A DNA stretch of 64,000 nt from Clostridia bacterium (GCA_900751885.1 CAADTH010000068.1:124001-188000); one strand, 5' to 3'. Shown: positions 17,182 to 25,505, numbered from the stretch's first letter. The notes: a model not told the origin generated them from the sequence alone. A program made the numbers and translations.

Positions 17182-18462
17182 CTAATAAATGTACCACTCC
17201 ATGGTAAACGCGACCGCATAGATGCACAAAAGAAGCACGGATATGAACACCGCACTCATACAGATATAGCGGTTTTTCAGCCACTTCGCTCCCATGATAA
17301 AAAGCGGAAATGCGCCCATCACATACCTGGGAACACTCAAAAGCGCAGTCGGTGAAAAAGAAATAAAGAGATACAGCAGTGTATAGATAAAGTATGAGGT
17401 TCTCACCTTCCGGTAAGAAATCAAAAGCACCACAAGCGGCAAAAAGAAAAATACCACCTGTGTCCCCCATCCCAAAACCGCCTCTTTGGCGGTAGCCGCC
17501 GATTCCGCACTCACCACCAGGTTTGCGACATTCTGCGCGAAAAATCCAAAATTCTGAGCCCAATACTCACTTTGGTATTTCATAAATCCAAACCAGCTTC
17601 CAGTCACCACACGATTGACTGCCAGATATCCCACGTACCCAAGCGGTACCAGCAATACCGCCAGCGCATCAATTCGGATATTCTTTCTCGTCTCTCTCCA
17701 GTTTGCCCACTTGATTCCCGCGCTGATAAAGTATTCATACGAAAGGAGCACGACCATCAAAATCCCCTGCGTCCTCGAAAACGCAGCAAACATTCCACAC
17801 ACTCCCGCAATCCACCACTTTTTCTTTCTCGAGTAATACGCGCACATCACGCATAGCATGAAATATGTGCTCTCCGAAAACGCAATGGAGAAAAAGAACG
17901 CAAAGGGAAATACCAAAAGCAAGAGCACGCTTCTTCTCGCAATGCTCTCATCCTCGTCGAGCGTGACCAGCTTGTATAGGTAGCAACACGCGAAAACAAG
18001 ACATAGATTCGATACAACAGGCGCGGCAGCCTCCACGCTTCCCACCAGAAAATGCACAAGCCATACCAAAAGTGGGTACATCGGATAAAACGCGATATTA
18101 ATGATATCATTGTATTCTCCTGTCGCCGTATATCCGCCTCTTGCAATCTGCAGATACCTGGTTGAATCCATTCGGTTCCACGAGCCGCACAGTGTTTTCA
18201 GGTCAAAATCCATGTCAGAAATAAAAATCCGAGCCGAGCCGCAAACACAGAGCATCACCACGCGGCTTATGATGCAGATAGCCGCAATACAGAGAAAAAT
18301 CTTCCAATCGTGGGTCTCCTCCTCCCCCACCCTGCAGGAGATGCGGTTCCTGGAAACCCTGAGCGCCCTGCCTGCCTTTTTTACACCAAAATCCTTTAAA
18401 AACAATCCTGCCGCAATCCCTGCAAGTAATACAAACAGCAGGATTGACATGATGTATGCCAA
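17182..18462 (-). CDS. PIG-V/mannosyltransferase-like integral membrane glycosyltransferase
   Basis: A 426-aa protein with about ten transmembrane segments. An extracytoplasmic loop after the second helix reads SWNRMDSTRYLQIARGGY, resembling the catalytic WDxxxY-type loop of GT-C polyprenol-dependent enzymes, and FPFAFFFSIAFSESTYFML is characteristic of the PIG-V (GPI mannosyltransferase 2) family in bacteria. It likely transfers sugars from a lipid carrier at the outer membrane face (inference). The start is TTG at 18462 with GGAGG 7 nt upstream; ATG 18450 is an alternative. Monocistronic. Confidence 0.8.
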   Translation of the reverse strand: MAYIMSILLFVLLAGIAAGLFLKDFGVKKAGRALRVSRNRISCRVGEEETHDWKIFLCIAAICIISRVVMLCVCGSARIFISDMDFDLKTLCGSWNRMDSTRYLQIARGGYTATGEYNDIINIAFYPMYPLLVWLVHFLVGSVEAAAPVVSNLCLVFACCYLYKLVTLDEDESIARRSVLLLLVFPFAFFFSIAFSESTYFMLCVMCAYYSRKKKWWIAGVCGMFAAFSRTQGILMVVLLSYEYFISAGIKWANWRETRKNIRIDALAVLLVPLGYVGYLAVNRVVTGSWFGFMKYQSEYWAQNFGFFAQNVANLVVSAESAATAKEAVLGWGTQVVFFFLPLVVLLISYRKVRTSYFIYTLLYLFISFSPTALLSVPRYVMGAFPLFIMGAKWLKNRYICMSAVFISVLLLCIYAVAFTMEWYIY

Positions 18463-18639
18463 ATGAATTCCTCCATTTCATGTGTCGTTGTAGCTTCACT
18501 TTTTTCTGTCTCTCTATGTTCTATTCTTGTCCGTTTACGCGATTGTTAAAACATTCTTCCTATGATTTCATTCTGCGGTTATCTTTTTTGTATTGATGAT
18601 TTTACCGCTTTCTAAGCTTGTCCGTAAACCAAACCCTTC

Positions 18640-18840
18640 TTTCATTATATGATAATTTTAACATATCCGGGCATTTCCTCTTTCTTTTATTCTATTTTTC
18701 GTTATTTTACTTTTCTAGACTGTGAAAAGAGGAAATGCTTACATTATATCATAATTTTAGTTCTTCCGGGCATCTCTTTTTTAAATTTTATTTTTGGGTT
18801 ATCGTAAAAAGAGGAAATGTTTTTACAGTATCACAACTAT
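18640..18840. repeat. Two imperfect ~95-bp tandem repeats in AT-rich gene-free DNA
   Basis: The 460-bp stretch before the OLE RNA holds two related blocks. Each has TTATATNATAATTTTA, then CCGGGCAT, then CTCTTT, and, further on, AAAAGAGGAAATG. GCATTTCCTCTTT (18671) can pair with AAAGAGGAAATGC (18725), and the second block has the same arrangement in weaker form. No ORF with a ribosome-binding site is seen. Confidence 0.55.
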
Positions 18841-18886
18841 TTTTTAAAGCAAGCTCCATTTCTCCTCACATCAATCCGATTGTCTC

Positions 18887-18915
18887 TTTACAATCTGCTG
18901 AAATTATGGTATATT
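18887..18915 (+). promoter_or_regulatory. Sigma-A promoter of the OLE RNA operon
   Basis: TTTACA (18887-18892), 17-bp spacer, TATATT (18910-18915). Predicted transcription start near 18922. Confidence 0.8.
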
Positions 18916-18921
18916 AGTATG

Positions 18922-19590
18922 TAATATAATAGTGGTGCAGTATCCTAGTCAGTTCTACCCAATCGTAAGACGGGCCTAAAAATCCGTTAAATGGCACATC
19001 GATGAAGTTCCTGGTGTCGCGCTTTGAACGCCCAGTTTGGGGCGGATGCTGGGAGTTAAGGTTTAGGGGCAGGATTCAATGGCATGAATACTCTGACCCC
19101 TTTTCCGTGGAGGCCTATGACTGTGGCAGCCCCTGACGCTCTTTTTTAAGGCGCAAGCTGTTACGGCATAGGGGAAAACCTGCTATGCGGTAAGTAACAC
19201 AGGCTTCTCAAAAAGAAGTCTGTGCGAGTGCTGTGAGCAGCGTAGCCTGCCTTGAGTGGGTATGGCGGATGGATGATTCATCCCCCTATTGCATCGGCCA
19301 ATGCAACGGGGGAATCGCATGCTGAAACCATATCTGCAAAAGAGGATAAGGTTGGGTGTGACTGCTGGGGAAAACCCCTAGGCTGTTGCGTTTTGCAGGT
19401 CTTTAAGGGATTGCAATACGGACTAAGTGGCAGTCCAGTAATCTGTGTGGTGACGCATGGATAGCAGGGTTTAAAGGGAAACCGCTCTTTCGGCAACGAT
19501 TGAGCACCCTGTTGGGAAAGCCAACTGGACCTTAAGCCGTAAAATTTACCTTATGGACTGCCTCTGTTATATTACCATTTTAAAGCGAGG
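18922..19590 (+). ncRNA. ole: OLE RNA (ornate large extremophilic RNA)
   Basis: About 660 nt with higher GC than its flanks, no credible coding frame, and many local hairpins (for example GCATCGGCCAATGC, GGGGAAAACCCC, and CAGGCTTCTCAAAAAGAAGTCTG). It lies directly upstream of a membrane protein matching OapA, then dxs and tlyA. This is the published arrangement of OLE RNA in Bacillus halodurans and many anaerobic Firmicutes. OLE RNA forms a membrane-associated ribonucleoprotein with OapA and other partners and is linked to stress, magnesium and energy homeostasis. The 5' end is set by the promoter; the 3' end is approximate, just before the oapA ribosome-binding site. The assignment rests on context, length and structure, not on a covariance search. 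Confidence 0.85.
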
Positions 19591-19599
19591 TTATCAACT

Positions 19600-20208
19600 T
19601 TGGGTAAACCAATTAAACCGAAAAATAAATCCAGCTTCAAAGTGTCAAAACCTGTAGCAAATATCACAGTCAGTCATAAATGGACGGCTGTTGTACTTAT
19701 TCTGTCTTTTTTATTGTCTGTCGCGTTCAGCGCAGTCACCTCGGGCATTTTAGATCAGATTGGACTTTTATGGGCATTCGTCGTGCTCGGTCTTATCATT
19801 GTTCTAAATGTCGGCTTTGATATGCTCGGCACTGCCGTTGCAGCAGCGGAAGAATTCCCGTTTCACTCTCTTGCCGCAAGAAAAGTAAAGGGCGCCACGC
19901 AGAGCGTAAAAATCATCCGCCATGCTCCCCAGGTTGCGAACATGTGCAACGATGTCATCGGTGATATCGCCGGCATCATCAGCGGCGCGTCCACTGCAAT
20001 CATCGTCGCGGAGCTTGTGTCCTCCTTCGGATGGAACGGGATGCTTTTAAGCTTGCTTCTCACAGGCTTCGTGTCAGCGTTCACCATTGGCGGCAAAGCC
20101 TTTTTTAAGGGCATTTCTATGCGAAACTGTAATGATGTTATCTTCCTGATGGGGAAGGTTCTTTATTATTGGGAAAAGCTCTTCTCGCCGTTTCGCAGAA
20201 ACAACTAG
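19600..20208 (+). CDS. oapA: OLE-associated protein OapA
   Basis: A 202-aa membrane protein with a basic N-terminus (GKPIKPKNKSSFKVSKPV), two transmembrane segments near residues 28-75, the motif NVGFDMLGTAVAAAEEFPFH, a basic stretch SLAARKVKGATQSVKIIRHA, and two further hydrophobic segments (about 115-170). This matches OapA, a DUF21-like protein that binds OLE RNA and holds it at the membrane. The start is a TTG at 19600 with GCGAGG upstream. Six bp downstream dxs frames begin, so RNA and protein genes share one operon. Confidence 0.88.
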   Translation: MGKPIKPKNKSSFKVSKPVANITVSHKWTAVVLILSFLLSVAFSAVTSGILDQIGLLWAFVVLGLIIVLNVGFDMLGTAVAAAEEFPFHSLAARKVKGATQSVKIIRHAPQVANMCNDVIGDIAGIISGASTAIIVAELVSSFGWNGMLLSLLLTGFVSAFTIGGKAFFKGISMRNCNDVIFLMGKVLYYWEKLFSPFRRNN

Positions 20209-20244
20209 TGCCTTTTGAGGCACTTGAAAAAGGGATGTATGTTC

Positions 20245-22128
20245 ATGTATTCCATATTAAACCGAATAAAAAATCCGGATGATTTAAAAGGGCTCTCCAT
20301 CTCTGAGCTTGAAACATTATCCGCTGAAATACGGGATTTCTTGGTTCACAGTGTGTCTAAAACCGGTGGCCACCTCGCGTCTAATCTGGGCGTGGTGGAG
20401 CTTACCGTTGCTATGCACACTGTTTTTCATGCGCCAAAGGACAAGATTGTCTTTGACGTTGGGCACCAGTCCTACGTGCATAAAATACTGACCGGGCGCA
20501 TGGACGGCTTTGCCACACTCCGCCAATTAGGCGGAATGAGCGGCTTTCCAAAGACCAACGAAAGTGAGTATGACTGCTTCAATACAGGGCACAGCTCTAC
20601 CTCCCTGTCCGCCGCGCTCGGTCTTGCACGCGGACGGGATATAAGAGGAGAAGATTATAACGTGGTCGCTCTCTTTGGTGACGGTGCTCTGACCGGCGGC
20701 ATGATGTACGAGGCATTAAACGATGCGGGGCGCTCTAAAACGAACCTAATTGCAATCCTAAACGACAATGCCATGTCCATCTCGCGCAATGTGGGCGCGA
20801 TCTCAAAGTATCTGCGCATTCTGCGCTCAAAGCCGGCATATTTCAAATCAAAACGCATTGTGGAGCGCTTTTTGAACCGCATTCCCGTTGTGGGCAAAAA
20901 GCTCTCGTCGTGGATTAAAAAATTGAAGCTCGGCATCAAGCACTGGTTTTTACCGGTTACAATTTTTGAGGATTTGGGGTTTGAATACCTCGGTCCCGTC
21001 AATGGACATAACATAAAATCCCTGCTCGCCGTTTTGGAGCAGGCAAAAAAACTTGGCGGTCCTGTGTTCATCCACGTTCACACAAAAAAAGGAAAGGGCT
21101 ATGCGCTCGCAGAGCAGAATCCACAAAAATTCCATGGTATTTCAAAGTTCAATGTGGACTCTGGAGAGCTGAAAGCGTCAGCGAAGGACTACTCCTCTGT
21201 ATTCGGTGACACGCTCTGCGCCATTGCCAAAGAGAATCCGTCTGTTGCCGCCATCACCGCGGCAATGCCGGTGGGAACAGGGCTTTCCAAATTCTCGAAG
21301 CAGTTTCCGCGCCGCTTTTTTGACGTCGGAATTGCAGAACAGCATGCTATGACGCTTGCAGCCGGTCTTTCTGCATCGGGAACAGTCCCTGTCATCGCGC
21401 TGTACTCTTCCTTTTTGCAGCGCGCCTATGACCAGGTTCTGCACGATATCTGCCTGCAAAATCTACACGTCGTCATCTGCATTGACCGTGCAGGCATTGT
21501 CGGCGCAGATGGGGAAACGCATCAAGGGATTTATGATATCTCGTTTTTATCCCACATGCCGAATCTGTCCATTCTCTCCCCATGCAATTTTAAAGAGCTT
21601 TCCGATATGCTCTGTTATGCTGTCAATGAGCATGATGGTCCCATCGCCATCCGCTATCCGCGCGGCACTACTCAGGCAGGCGATTGTGACATTCCGTTTA
21701 GCTGTGGAAAAAGCGCTCTGCTTGAAAAAGGGACTGACCTTACGATTCTCGCCGCGGGCAGGATGGTAAAAACCGCGCAGGATGTGGCGCATGCACTGCA
21801 CGCGCACGGTATCACCTCGGATGTACTGTCCCTGCGCACAGTGAAGCCGCTCGACGAATCTGCGGTTTTGGCATCTGCCCACAAAACAGGTCATGTTATC
21901 ACGCTCGAGGATCATATCGCCATCGGGGGAATCGGCTCGCTTGTATCGTCTCTGTTTGCGCGCCGGAACACAAAGGCACTGCTTCATTCGTTTGCCTTCC
22001 CAGACGAGCCTGTGACTCACGGCACAATCTCTGAGCTGGACCGCCTGTATGGACTGGATGCTGTTTCTATCACAGACTATGTTCTATCCAACTATTTCTC
22101 ATCGAGGAGGACTTGTGATGCCGGATAA
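20245..22128 (+). CDS. dxs: 1-deoxy-D-xylulose-5-phosphate synthase
   Basis: A 627-aa thiamine-diphosphate enzyme, first step of the MEP isoprenoid pathway (pyruvate + glyceraldehyde-3-phosphate). GGHLASNLGVVELTVAMH, the ThDP motif GDGALTGGMMYEALNDAG...NDN, EQHAMTLAAGLS and ITLEDH are intact. Three ATG/TTG starts are possible; 20245 (MYSIL) is preferred because AAGGGA lies 9 nt upstream. It overlaps tlyA by 11 bp. A short palindrome (AGTGCC TTTTGA GGCACT, 20207-20224) spans the oapA-dxs junction without a T-run. Confidence 0.97.
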   Translation: MYSILNRIKNPDDLKGLSISELETLSAEIRDFLVHSVSKTGGHLASNLGVVELTVAMHTVFHAPKDKIVFDVGHQSYVHKILTGRMDGFATLRQLGGMSGFPKTNESEYDCFNTGHSSTSLSAALGLARGRDIRGEDYNVVALFGDGALTGGMMYEALNDAGRSKTNLIAILNDNAMSISRNVGAISKYLRILRSKPAYFKSKRIVERFLNRIPVVGKKLSSWIKKLKLGIKHWFLPVTIFEDLGFEYLGPVNGHNIKSLLAVLEQAKKLGGPVFIHVHTKKGKGYALAEQNPQKFHGISKFNVDSGELKASAKDYSSVFGDTLCAIAKENPSVAAITAAMPVGTGLSKFSKQFPRRFFDVGIAEQHAMTLAAGLSASGTVPVIALYSSFLQRAYDQVLHDICLQNLHVVICIDRAGIVGADGETHQGIYDISFLSHMPNLSILSPCNFKELSDMLCYAVNEHDGPIAIRYPRGTTQAGDCDIPFSCGKSALLEKGTDLTILAAGRMVKTAQDVAHALHAHGITSDVLSLRTVKPLDESAVLASAHKTGHVITLEDHIAIGGIGSLVSSLFARRNTKALLHSFAFPDEPVTHGTISELDRLYGLDAVSITDYVLSNYFSSRRTCDAG

Positions 22129-22930
22129 AATCAGACTCGACGTTCTGCTCACCGAAAAAGGACTGGCACAAAGCCGCGAGCGCGCCAAAGCGCTCATCAT
22201 GGCAGGACAGGTATATATTGACAACCAAAAGTGCGACAAGGCTGGTCTTTTGGTCGATTCGTCCGTTCAGCCGGAGGTGCGCGGCGATACACTCAAATAT
22301 GTCAGCCGCGGCGGATTGAAGCTGGAAAAGGCAATGGCAGAATTTCCGATTTCTCTTGAGGGAAAAACCACCATGGATATCGGCGCTTCCACAGGCGGTT
22401 TCACCGACTGTATGCTTCAAAACGGCGCTGTAAAAGTATTTGCAGTCGATGTCGGCTATGGACAGCTCGCCTGGACGCTTCGAAACGATCCGCGCGTGGT
22501 CTGCATGGAGCGCACCAACATTCGCTATGTCACACCGGAGGATATCGGTGAGCAAATCGACTTTGCATCCATTGATGTGTCCTTTATCTCCCTTCGGCTG
22601 GTGTTGCCTGTTGCCAAACAGCTTCTCGCGGACGGTGGGGAGCTGGTCGCTCTTATCAAACCGCAGTTTGAGGCAGGCAGGGAGCAGGTCGGAAAAAAAG
22701 GTGTTGTGCGAGATAAAAACGTGCATTATGATGTGGTCTCAGCCATCCTCCGTTTTGCGCACGAAATCGGCTTTTTTGTCGCCGGACTTTCCTACTCTCC
22801 CATCAAGGGACCGGAGGGAAACATTGAATACCTTACATACCTCAAAAAAACACCGTGTCCAGACACGGTCACAGAGGACACAGTGCGGCAAATCATTGAC
22901 CTATCGCATACTGACTTGACAAAGGGGTGA
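22118..22930 (+). CDS. tlyA: TlyA family rRNA (cytidine-2'-O)-methyltransferase
   Basis: A 270-aa protein with an N-terminal S4 RNA-binding domain (RLDVLLTEKGLAQSRERAKALIMAGQVYI) and a C-terminal FtsJ-type SAM methyltransferase (MDIGASTGGFTDCMLQNGA, FASIDVSFISL, ALIKPQFEAG). Homologues methylate ribosomal RNA; the Firmicutes version is also called YqxC. The ATG at 22118 has GAGGAGG 7 nt upstream. Placement after dxs follows the OLE operon order known elsewhere. Confidence 0.95.
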   Translation: MPDKIRLDVLLTEKGLAQSRERAKALIMAGQVYIDNQKCDKAGLLVDSSVQPEVRGDTLKYVSRGGLKLEKAMAEFPISLEGKTTMDIGASTGGFTDCMLQNGAVKVFAVDVGYGQLAWTLRNDPRVVCMERTNIRYVTPEDIGEQIDFASIDVSFISLRLVLPVAKQLLADGGELVALIKPQFEAGREQVGKKGVVRDKNVHYDVVSAILRFAHEIGFFVAGLSYSPIKGPEGNIEYLTYLKKTPCPDTVTEDTVRQIIDLSHTDLTKG

Positions 22931-22934
22931 TACC

Positions 22935-23843
22935 ATGTCCATCACAGAGGAGCTCGTGATTAGCGGTGGTCACATCACCGCCAAATCCTATGCCAAAATC
23001 AATCTTTCGCTGGACGTGCTGTCGCGCCGTCCGGATGGATACCACGATGTCCGTATGCTCATGCAGACCGTGTCCCTGTATGACACGATTCTGCTCGACA
23101 AAACAGAGTATGGCATCTCGGTTGACACAAACCGTTCATATCTTCCGAACAACGAAAAAAACATCGCCTATCAGGCGGCGCTTCTCTTTTTTAAGCACAC
23201 CGGGATTCATGGGGGCGTTCATATTCACATTGATAAAACTATCCCCGTCGCGGCAGGACTTGCCGGCGGAAGCGGAAACGGCGCGGCGGTGCTGTGCGCT
23301 CTGAATGCCATGTATGACGCCGGACTGTCCGACGCTAATCTTGCCTCGATTGCAGTGTCTCTCGGCGCGGACGTGCCCTACTGCATTCACGGCGGCACCT
23401 GTCTTGCAGAGGGAATCGGGGAACGCTTATCGCCGCTTCCTGCCATGCCCGATTGCTTTGTTCTGTTGGTGAAACCGCCAATCAATGTGTCCACAGCGGC
23501 AGTCTATGAACAAATCGATTCCGCGCCGGTTTCAATTCGTCCCGACACACAAAGGCTGATAGATGCACTGCAAACGCAAAATCTTTATGCGCTTTCCTCG
23601 CATCTTTGCAATGTGATGGAATCCGTCACCATACAGCTTCATCCCGTGATAGGCGGCATCAAGCAAAAAATGCTCACAGGCGGCGCACTCGGTGCACTCA
23701 TGAGCGGAAGCGGTCCCACCGTGTTTGGATTGTTTGACGACTTTGCAAAGGCAAAGCAAAGCGCCGATAGCTTTTATCTGCAATTTCAGGATGTCTTTCT
23801 GGTCAAGGTAAAACATGAATCCCCCTTATCTATACAGAGATAA
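22935..23843 (+). CDS. ispE: 4-diphosphocytidyl-2-C-methyl-D-erythritol kinase
   Basis: A 302-aa GHMP kinase of the MEP pathway. AKINLSLDVLSRRPDGYHDVRMLMQTV, PVAAGLAGGSGNGAAVLCALN (ATP loop) and LMSGSGPTVFGLF are diagnostic. It starts 5 bp after tlyA. Its last codons form the left arm of the terminator hairpin. With dxs it places two isoprenoid enzymes in the OLE operon. Confidence 0.97.
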   Translation: MSITEELVISGGHITAKSYAKINLSLDVLSRRPDGYHDVRMLMQTVSLYDTILLDKTEYGISVDTNRSYLPNNEKNIAYQAALLFFKHTGIHGGVHIHIDKTIPVAAGLAGGSGNGAAVLCALNAMYDAGLSDANLASIAVSLGADVPYCIHGGTCLAEGIGERLSPLPAMPDCFVLLVKPPINVSTAAVYEQIDSAPVSIRPDTQRLIDALQTQNLYALSSHLCNVMESVTIQLHPVIGGIKQKMLTGGALGALMSGSGPTVFGLFDDFAKAKQSADSFYLQFQDVFLVKVKHESPLSIQR

Positions 23844-23856
23844 GGGGGATTTTTTA
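23818..23856 (+). terminator. Terminator of the OLE-oapA-dxs-tlyA-ispE operon
   Basis: AATCCCCCTTATCT / AGATAAGGGGGATT, a 14-bp stem overlapping the ispE stop, followed by TTTTTT. Confidence 0.93.
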
Positions 23857-24090
23857 CAATCATCTTACTTTTCATCCTTGAATTGTAGATAACGACTTAT
23901 CGCTTATTTCGCGTCCTAGTTGGTTTTTATTTGTGTGACAAATGTTGCCGCCGACCATCCTCTACGCATTTGTGGCTTTTTGCTCTGCAAAAGTCTTATC
24001 AAATGCTTCACGAGGATGGAAAAGAGGAAAGATTCACCTTTTACGGACGCGTTGACAATGTTTCTATGAAACATTGTCTGGGTGATATGT

Positions 24091-24276
24091 ATGGACAGTG
24101 AGCTTAAAATGATTTTAACGCTACTGATTCTGGTTTCTATATGTGAAATCATTGGGTATCGGAAAGAAGTCCGACGGCGAAGCCGGTTTTGCGAAGCAAA
24201 ACTGCTGAAAATACATAAAAAAATAACCGCCCCTAGCCAAAATTGCGGTTATTTTTATAACTACCAATCAGGCTAA
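24091..24276 (+). CDS. Small hydrophobic peptide, type I toxin-like (copy A, extended by insertion)
   Basis: MDSELKMILTLLILVSICEI begins a 61-aa frame with GGGTGAT upstream. The hydrophobic N-terminal half is identical to that of copy B. After residue 20 a 55-nt insertion (24153-24207) shifts the frame and replaces the short KYIKK ending with a long basic tail that reads through the terminator hairpin. Short hydrophobic peptides with lysine tails and convergent antisense RNAs are typical of type I toxins. Whether the extended form is active is unknown. Confidence 0.55.
   Translation: MDSELKMILTLLILVSICEIIGYRKEVRRRSRFCEAKLLKIHKKITAPSQNCGYFYNYQSG
24153..24207 (+). repeat. Three-hairpin miniature element, copy 1 (in toxin ORF A)
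   Basis: A 55-nt insertion relative to copy B at 25425-25505. Hairpins: TCGGA/TCCGA, GGC-GAA-GCC, and GTTTTGC/GCAAAAC. Confidence 0.8.
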
Positions 24277-24363
24277 CCGCCTTTAAAGCGGTATCCCTTT
24301 TCGCATCGGAAAGAAATCCGACACCCCGTAGGGGTGGTTTTGCGGAGCAAAACTGCTGAACTT
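24218..24363 (-). ncRNA. Antisense RNA A (antitoxin candidate)
   Basis: On the minus strand TTGACA (24393-24398), 17-bp spacer and TAAAAT (24370-24375) form an excellent promoter aimed at the 3' end of toxin ORF A. The RNA would start near 24363, contain the 59-nt insertion and a GATACCGCTTTAAAGGCGGT hairpin, and end at the shared terminator (24219-24256). Confidence 0.6.
24302..24360 (+). repeat. Three-hairpin miniature element, copy 2 (in antisense RNA A)
   Basis: 59 nt lying between CCCTTTT and CTTTCTTTTATTTTA. The homologous site in unit B (25338-25355 on the other strand) is empty. The middle hairpin is CACCCC-GTA-GGGGTG. Confidence 0.85.
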
Positions 24364-24423
24364 TCTTTTATTTTATCAGGAAAATGGTTTATTGTCAAGT
24401 TATCAGACTAATAGAATCCATAA

Positions 24424-24551
24424 AAAATAATTGCCCCCAGCCAAAGTCGCGGTTATTTTTTTATTAAAAACCCAGGCTAACCGTCTTTAAAATGGTATCC
24501 CTTTTCGCATCGAAAAGAAGTCCGACAGGTTTTACGGAGCAAAACTGCTGA
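24424..24551 (+). repeat. Truncated unit D with a third, shortened miniature element
   Basis: CATAAAAAATAATTGCCCCC through AAAACTGCTGA repeats the 3' part of unit A: terminator hairpin, GGCTAACCGTCTTTAAAATGG hairpin, then a miniature element (24506-24551) that lacks the middle hairpin. No toxin start or intact antisense promoter remains. Confidence 0.7.
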
Positions 24552-24622
24552 CTTTCCTTCTGTCGTTATGATACCATCGCATTCACTATCTGTTAAGCGA
24601 ACGATATGTACGATAAAACAAA

Positions 24623-24931
24623 CTACCGCTCCTGCTGTTTTTTCTCACGCCGAATTTCTCGTTTAATCTCCCTCACATTCTGCACACCAAAACGCATCCC
24701 CTCCATAAACGCAAACAGCTTCTCCAAATCCACACAGACTGCGCTTTTTTCAAGATACCGCTGTAGCGCCTCCCCCTTTCCAACCGGTTCAAGCTCTGTC
24801 CGAAGCTCCTCCAATGCCTGTTCTCTCTCCATTGTTTTTCTCTGATACGCCTTATCCTTTCCCAGTGTATCTCTGATTCGTTTGTCATGCTCCTCCTGTC
24901 CTCCAAACAATGTCACATACCATAAATCCAT
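24623..24931 (-). CDS. Hypothetical 102-aa charged protein
   Basis: MDLWYVTLFGGQEEHDKRIR starts after a strong GGAGGAG site. The rest is mostly helical and rich in Glu, Lys and Arg (for example EREQALEELRTELEPVGKGEALQRYLEKS), ending in a basic tail REIKREIRREKKQQER. No signal peptide or transmembrane segment. I do not recognise a family. It lies between the inverted repeats and is divergent from an HTH gene, so it may be part of a small mobile or defensive island. Confidence 0.65.
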   Translation of the reverse strand: MDLWYVTLFGGQEEHDKRIRDTLGKDKAYQRKTMEREQALEELRTELEPVGKGEALQRYLEKSAVCVDLEKLFAFMEGMRFGVQNVREIKREIRREKKQQER

Positions 24932-25060
24932 GCTGTCTCCTCCTTGTCGAAATTCGTCGATTTGTTTTTCTTTTATTATACATTTAAACGAATGTAATTT
25001 CAATATATTTTTTAAATTCTTGATAAACTATATTCACCGTTGAATGAGGTGAGTTAGTTT

Positions 25061-25282
25061 ATGTATTGTTATCGACGCTTAAAAGATTTGAGAGAAGATG
25101 CTGATTTAAATCAAAAAAATATTGCTGACATTCTAGGTATTACACAACAGCAATATAGTTTATATGAAACTGGAGAACGTGAGATTCCATTTCATTTAGT
25201 AATTATATTAGCAGACTATTATCACGTATCACTAGATTATATTGCTGATAGAAACGATTCATCCCCACCAAAAAAACATTAG
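25061..25282 (+). CDS. Small XRE-family HTH regulator
   Basis: A 73-aa protein consisting of one Cro/CI-type helix-turn-helix: YRRLKDLREDADLNQKNIAD, ILGITQQQYSLYETGEREIP and VIILADYYHVSLDYIADR. GAGGTGAG precedes the ATG. The codon use is more AT-rich than the surrounding housekeeping genes, suggesting acquisition. It could control the adjacent hypothetical gene or the toxin-like units (inference). Confidence 0.88.
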   Translation: MYCYRRLKDLREDADLNQKNIADILGITQQQYSLYETGEREIPFHLVIILADYYHVSLDYIADRNDSSPPKKH

Positions 25283-25308
25283 CACAGATTTAAAATAATC
25301 TTTTCTAC

Positions 25309-25337
25309 TTGACTTTCAAACTATTTCATAGTAAAAT
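25309..25337 (+). promoter_or_regulatory. Promoter of antisense RNA B
   Basis: TTGACT (25309-25314), 17-bp spacer, TAAAAT (25332-25337). The same promoter, with -35 TTGACA, is found in units A and C in the matching position. Confidence 0.75.
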
Positions 25338-25343
25338 AAAAGA

Positions 25344-25434
25344 AAGAAAAGGGATACCGTTTTAAAGACGGTTAGCCTTGAGTTTTAGTTATAAAAATAA
25401 CCGCAACCTTAGCTACTGGGGCGGTTATTTTTTT
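25344..25434 (+). ncRNA. Antisense RNA B (antitoxin candidate, uninterrupted form)
   Basis: About 90 nt from the predicted start to the terminator AAAAATAACCGC...GCGGTTATTTTTTT (25393-25434). It contains the hairpin ACCGTTTTAAAGACGGT and overlaps the last codons of toxin ORF B on the opposite strand. It lacks the 59-nt insertion found in RNAs A and C. Confidence 0.6.
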
Positions 25435-25505
25435 ATGTATTTTATGATTTCACATATAGAAACCAGAATCAGTAGCGTTAAAATCATTTTAAGCTCACTG
25501 TCCAT
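25425..25505 (-). CDS. 26-aa hydrophobic peptide, type I toxin-like (copy B, intact form)
   Basis: Complete peptide: MDSELKMILTLLILVSICEI then IKYIKK. One membrane-spanning stretch with a lysine-rich C-terminus, as in type I toxins. GGGGGTGAT forms a near-perfect ribosome-binding site. It can be masked by pairing of CACTCTC with GGGGGTG just upstream, the leader-hairpin control typical of such toxins. An extended -10 (TGGTATAAT, about 25572-25580) lies upstream on the minus strand. It is too short for ordinary gene finders. Confidence 0.6.
   Translation of the reverse strand: MDSELKMILTLLILVSICEIIKYIKK

Larger units (their letters stand above)
23904..24402 (+). repeat. ~500-bp repeat unit A (inverted relative to unit C)
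   Basis: From TTATTTCGCGTCCT to the TTGTCAAG at 24392 this unit matches, with scattered substitutions, the reverse complement of 25630-26135. It contains a structured leader, a small hydrophobic ORF, a bidirectional terminator, two copies of the three-hairpin element and an antisense promoter. The leader has a stem CCATCCTC (23955) / GAGGATGG (24012) enclosing GCATTTG / CAAATGC and a TTTTTGC-TCT-GCAAAA hairpin. It also has the 10-bp palindrome ACAATGTTTC / GAAACATTGT. Confidence 0.85.

Noticed and set aside
19252..19464. Open frames of about 70 codons on both strands inside the OLE RNA region
   Set aside because: No ribosome-binding sites, composition unlike neighbours, and they cross several hairpins. 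The noncoding RNA explains the region.
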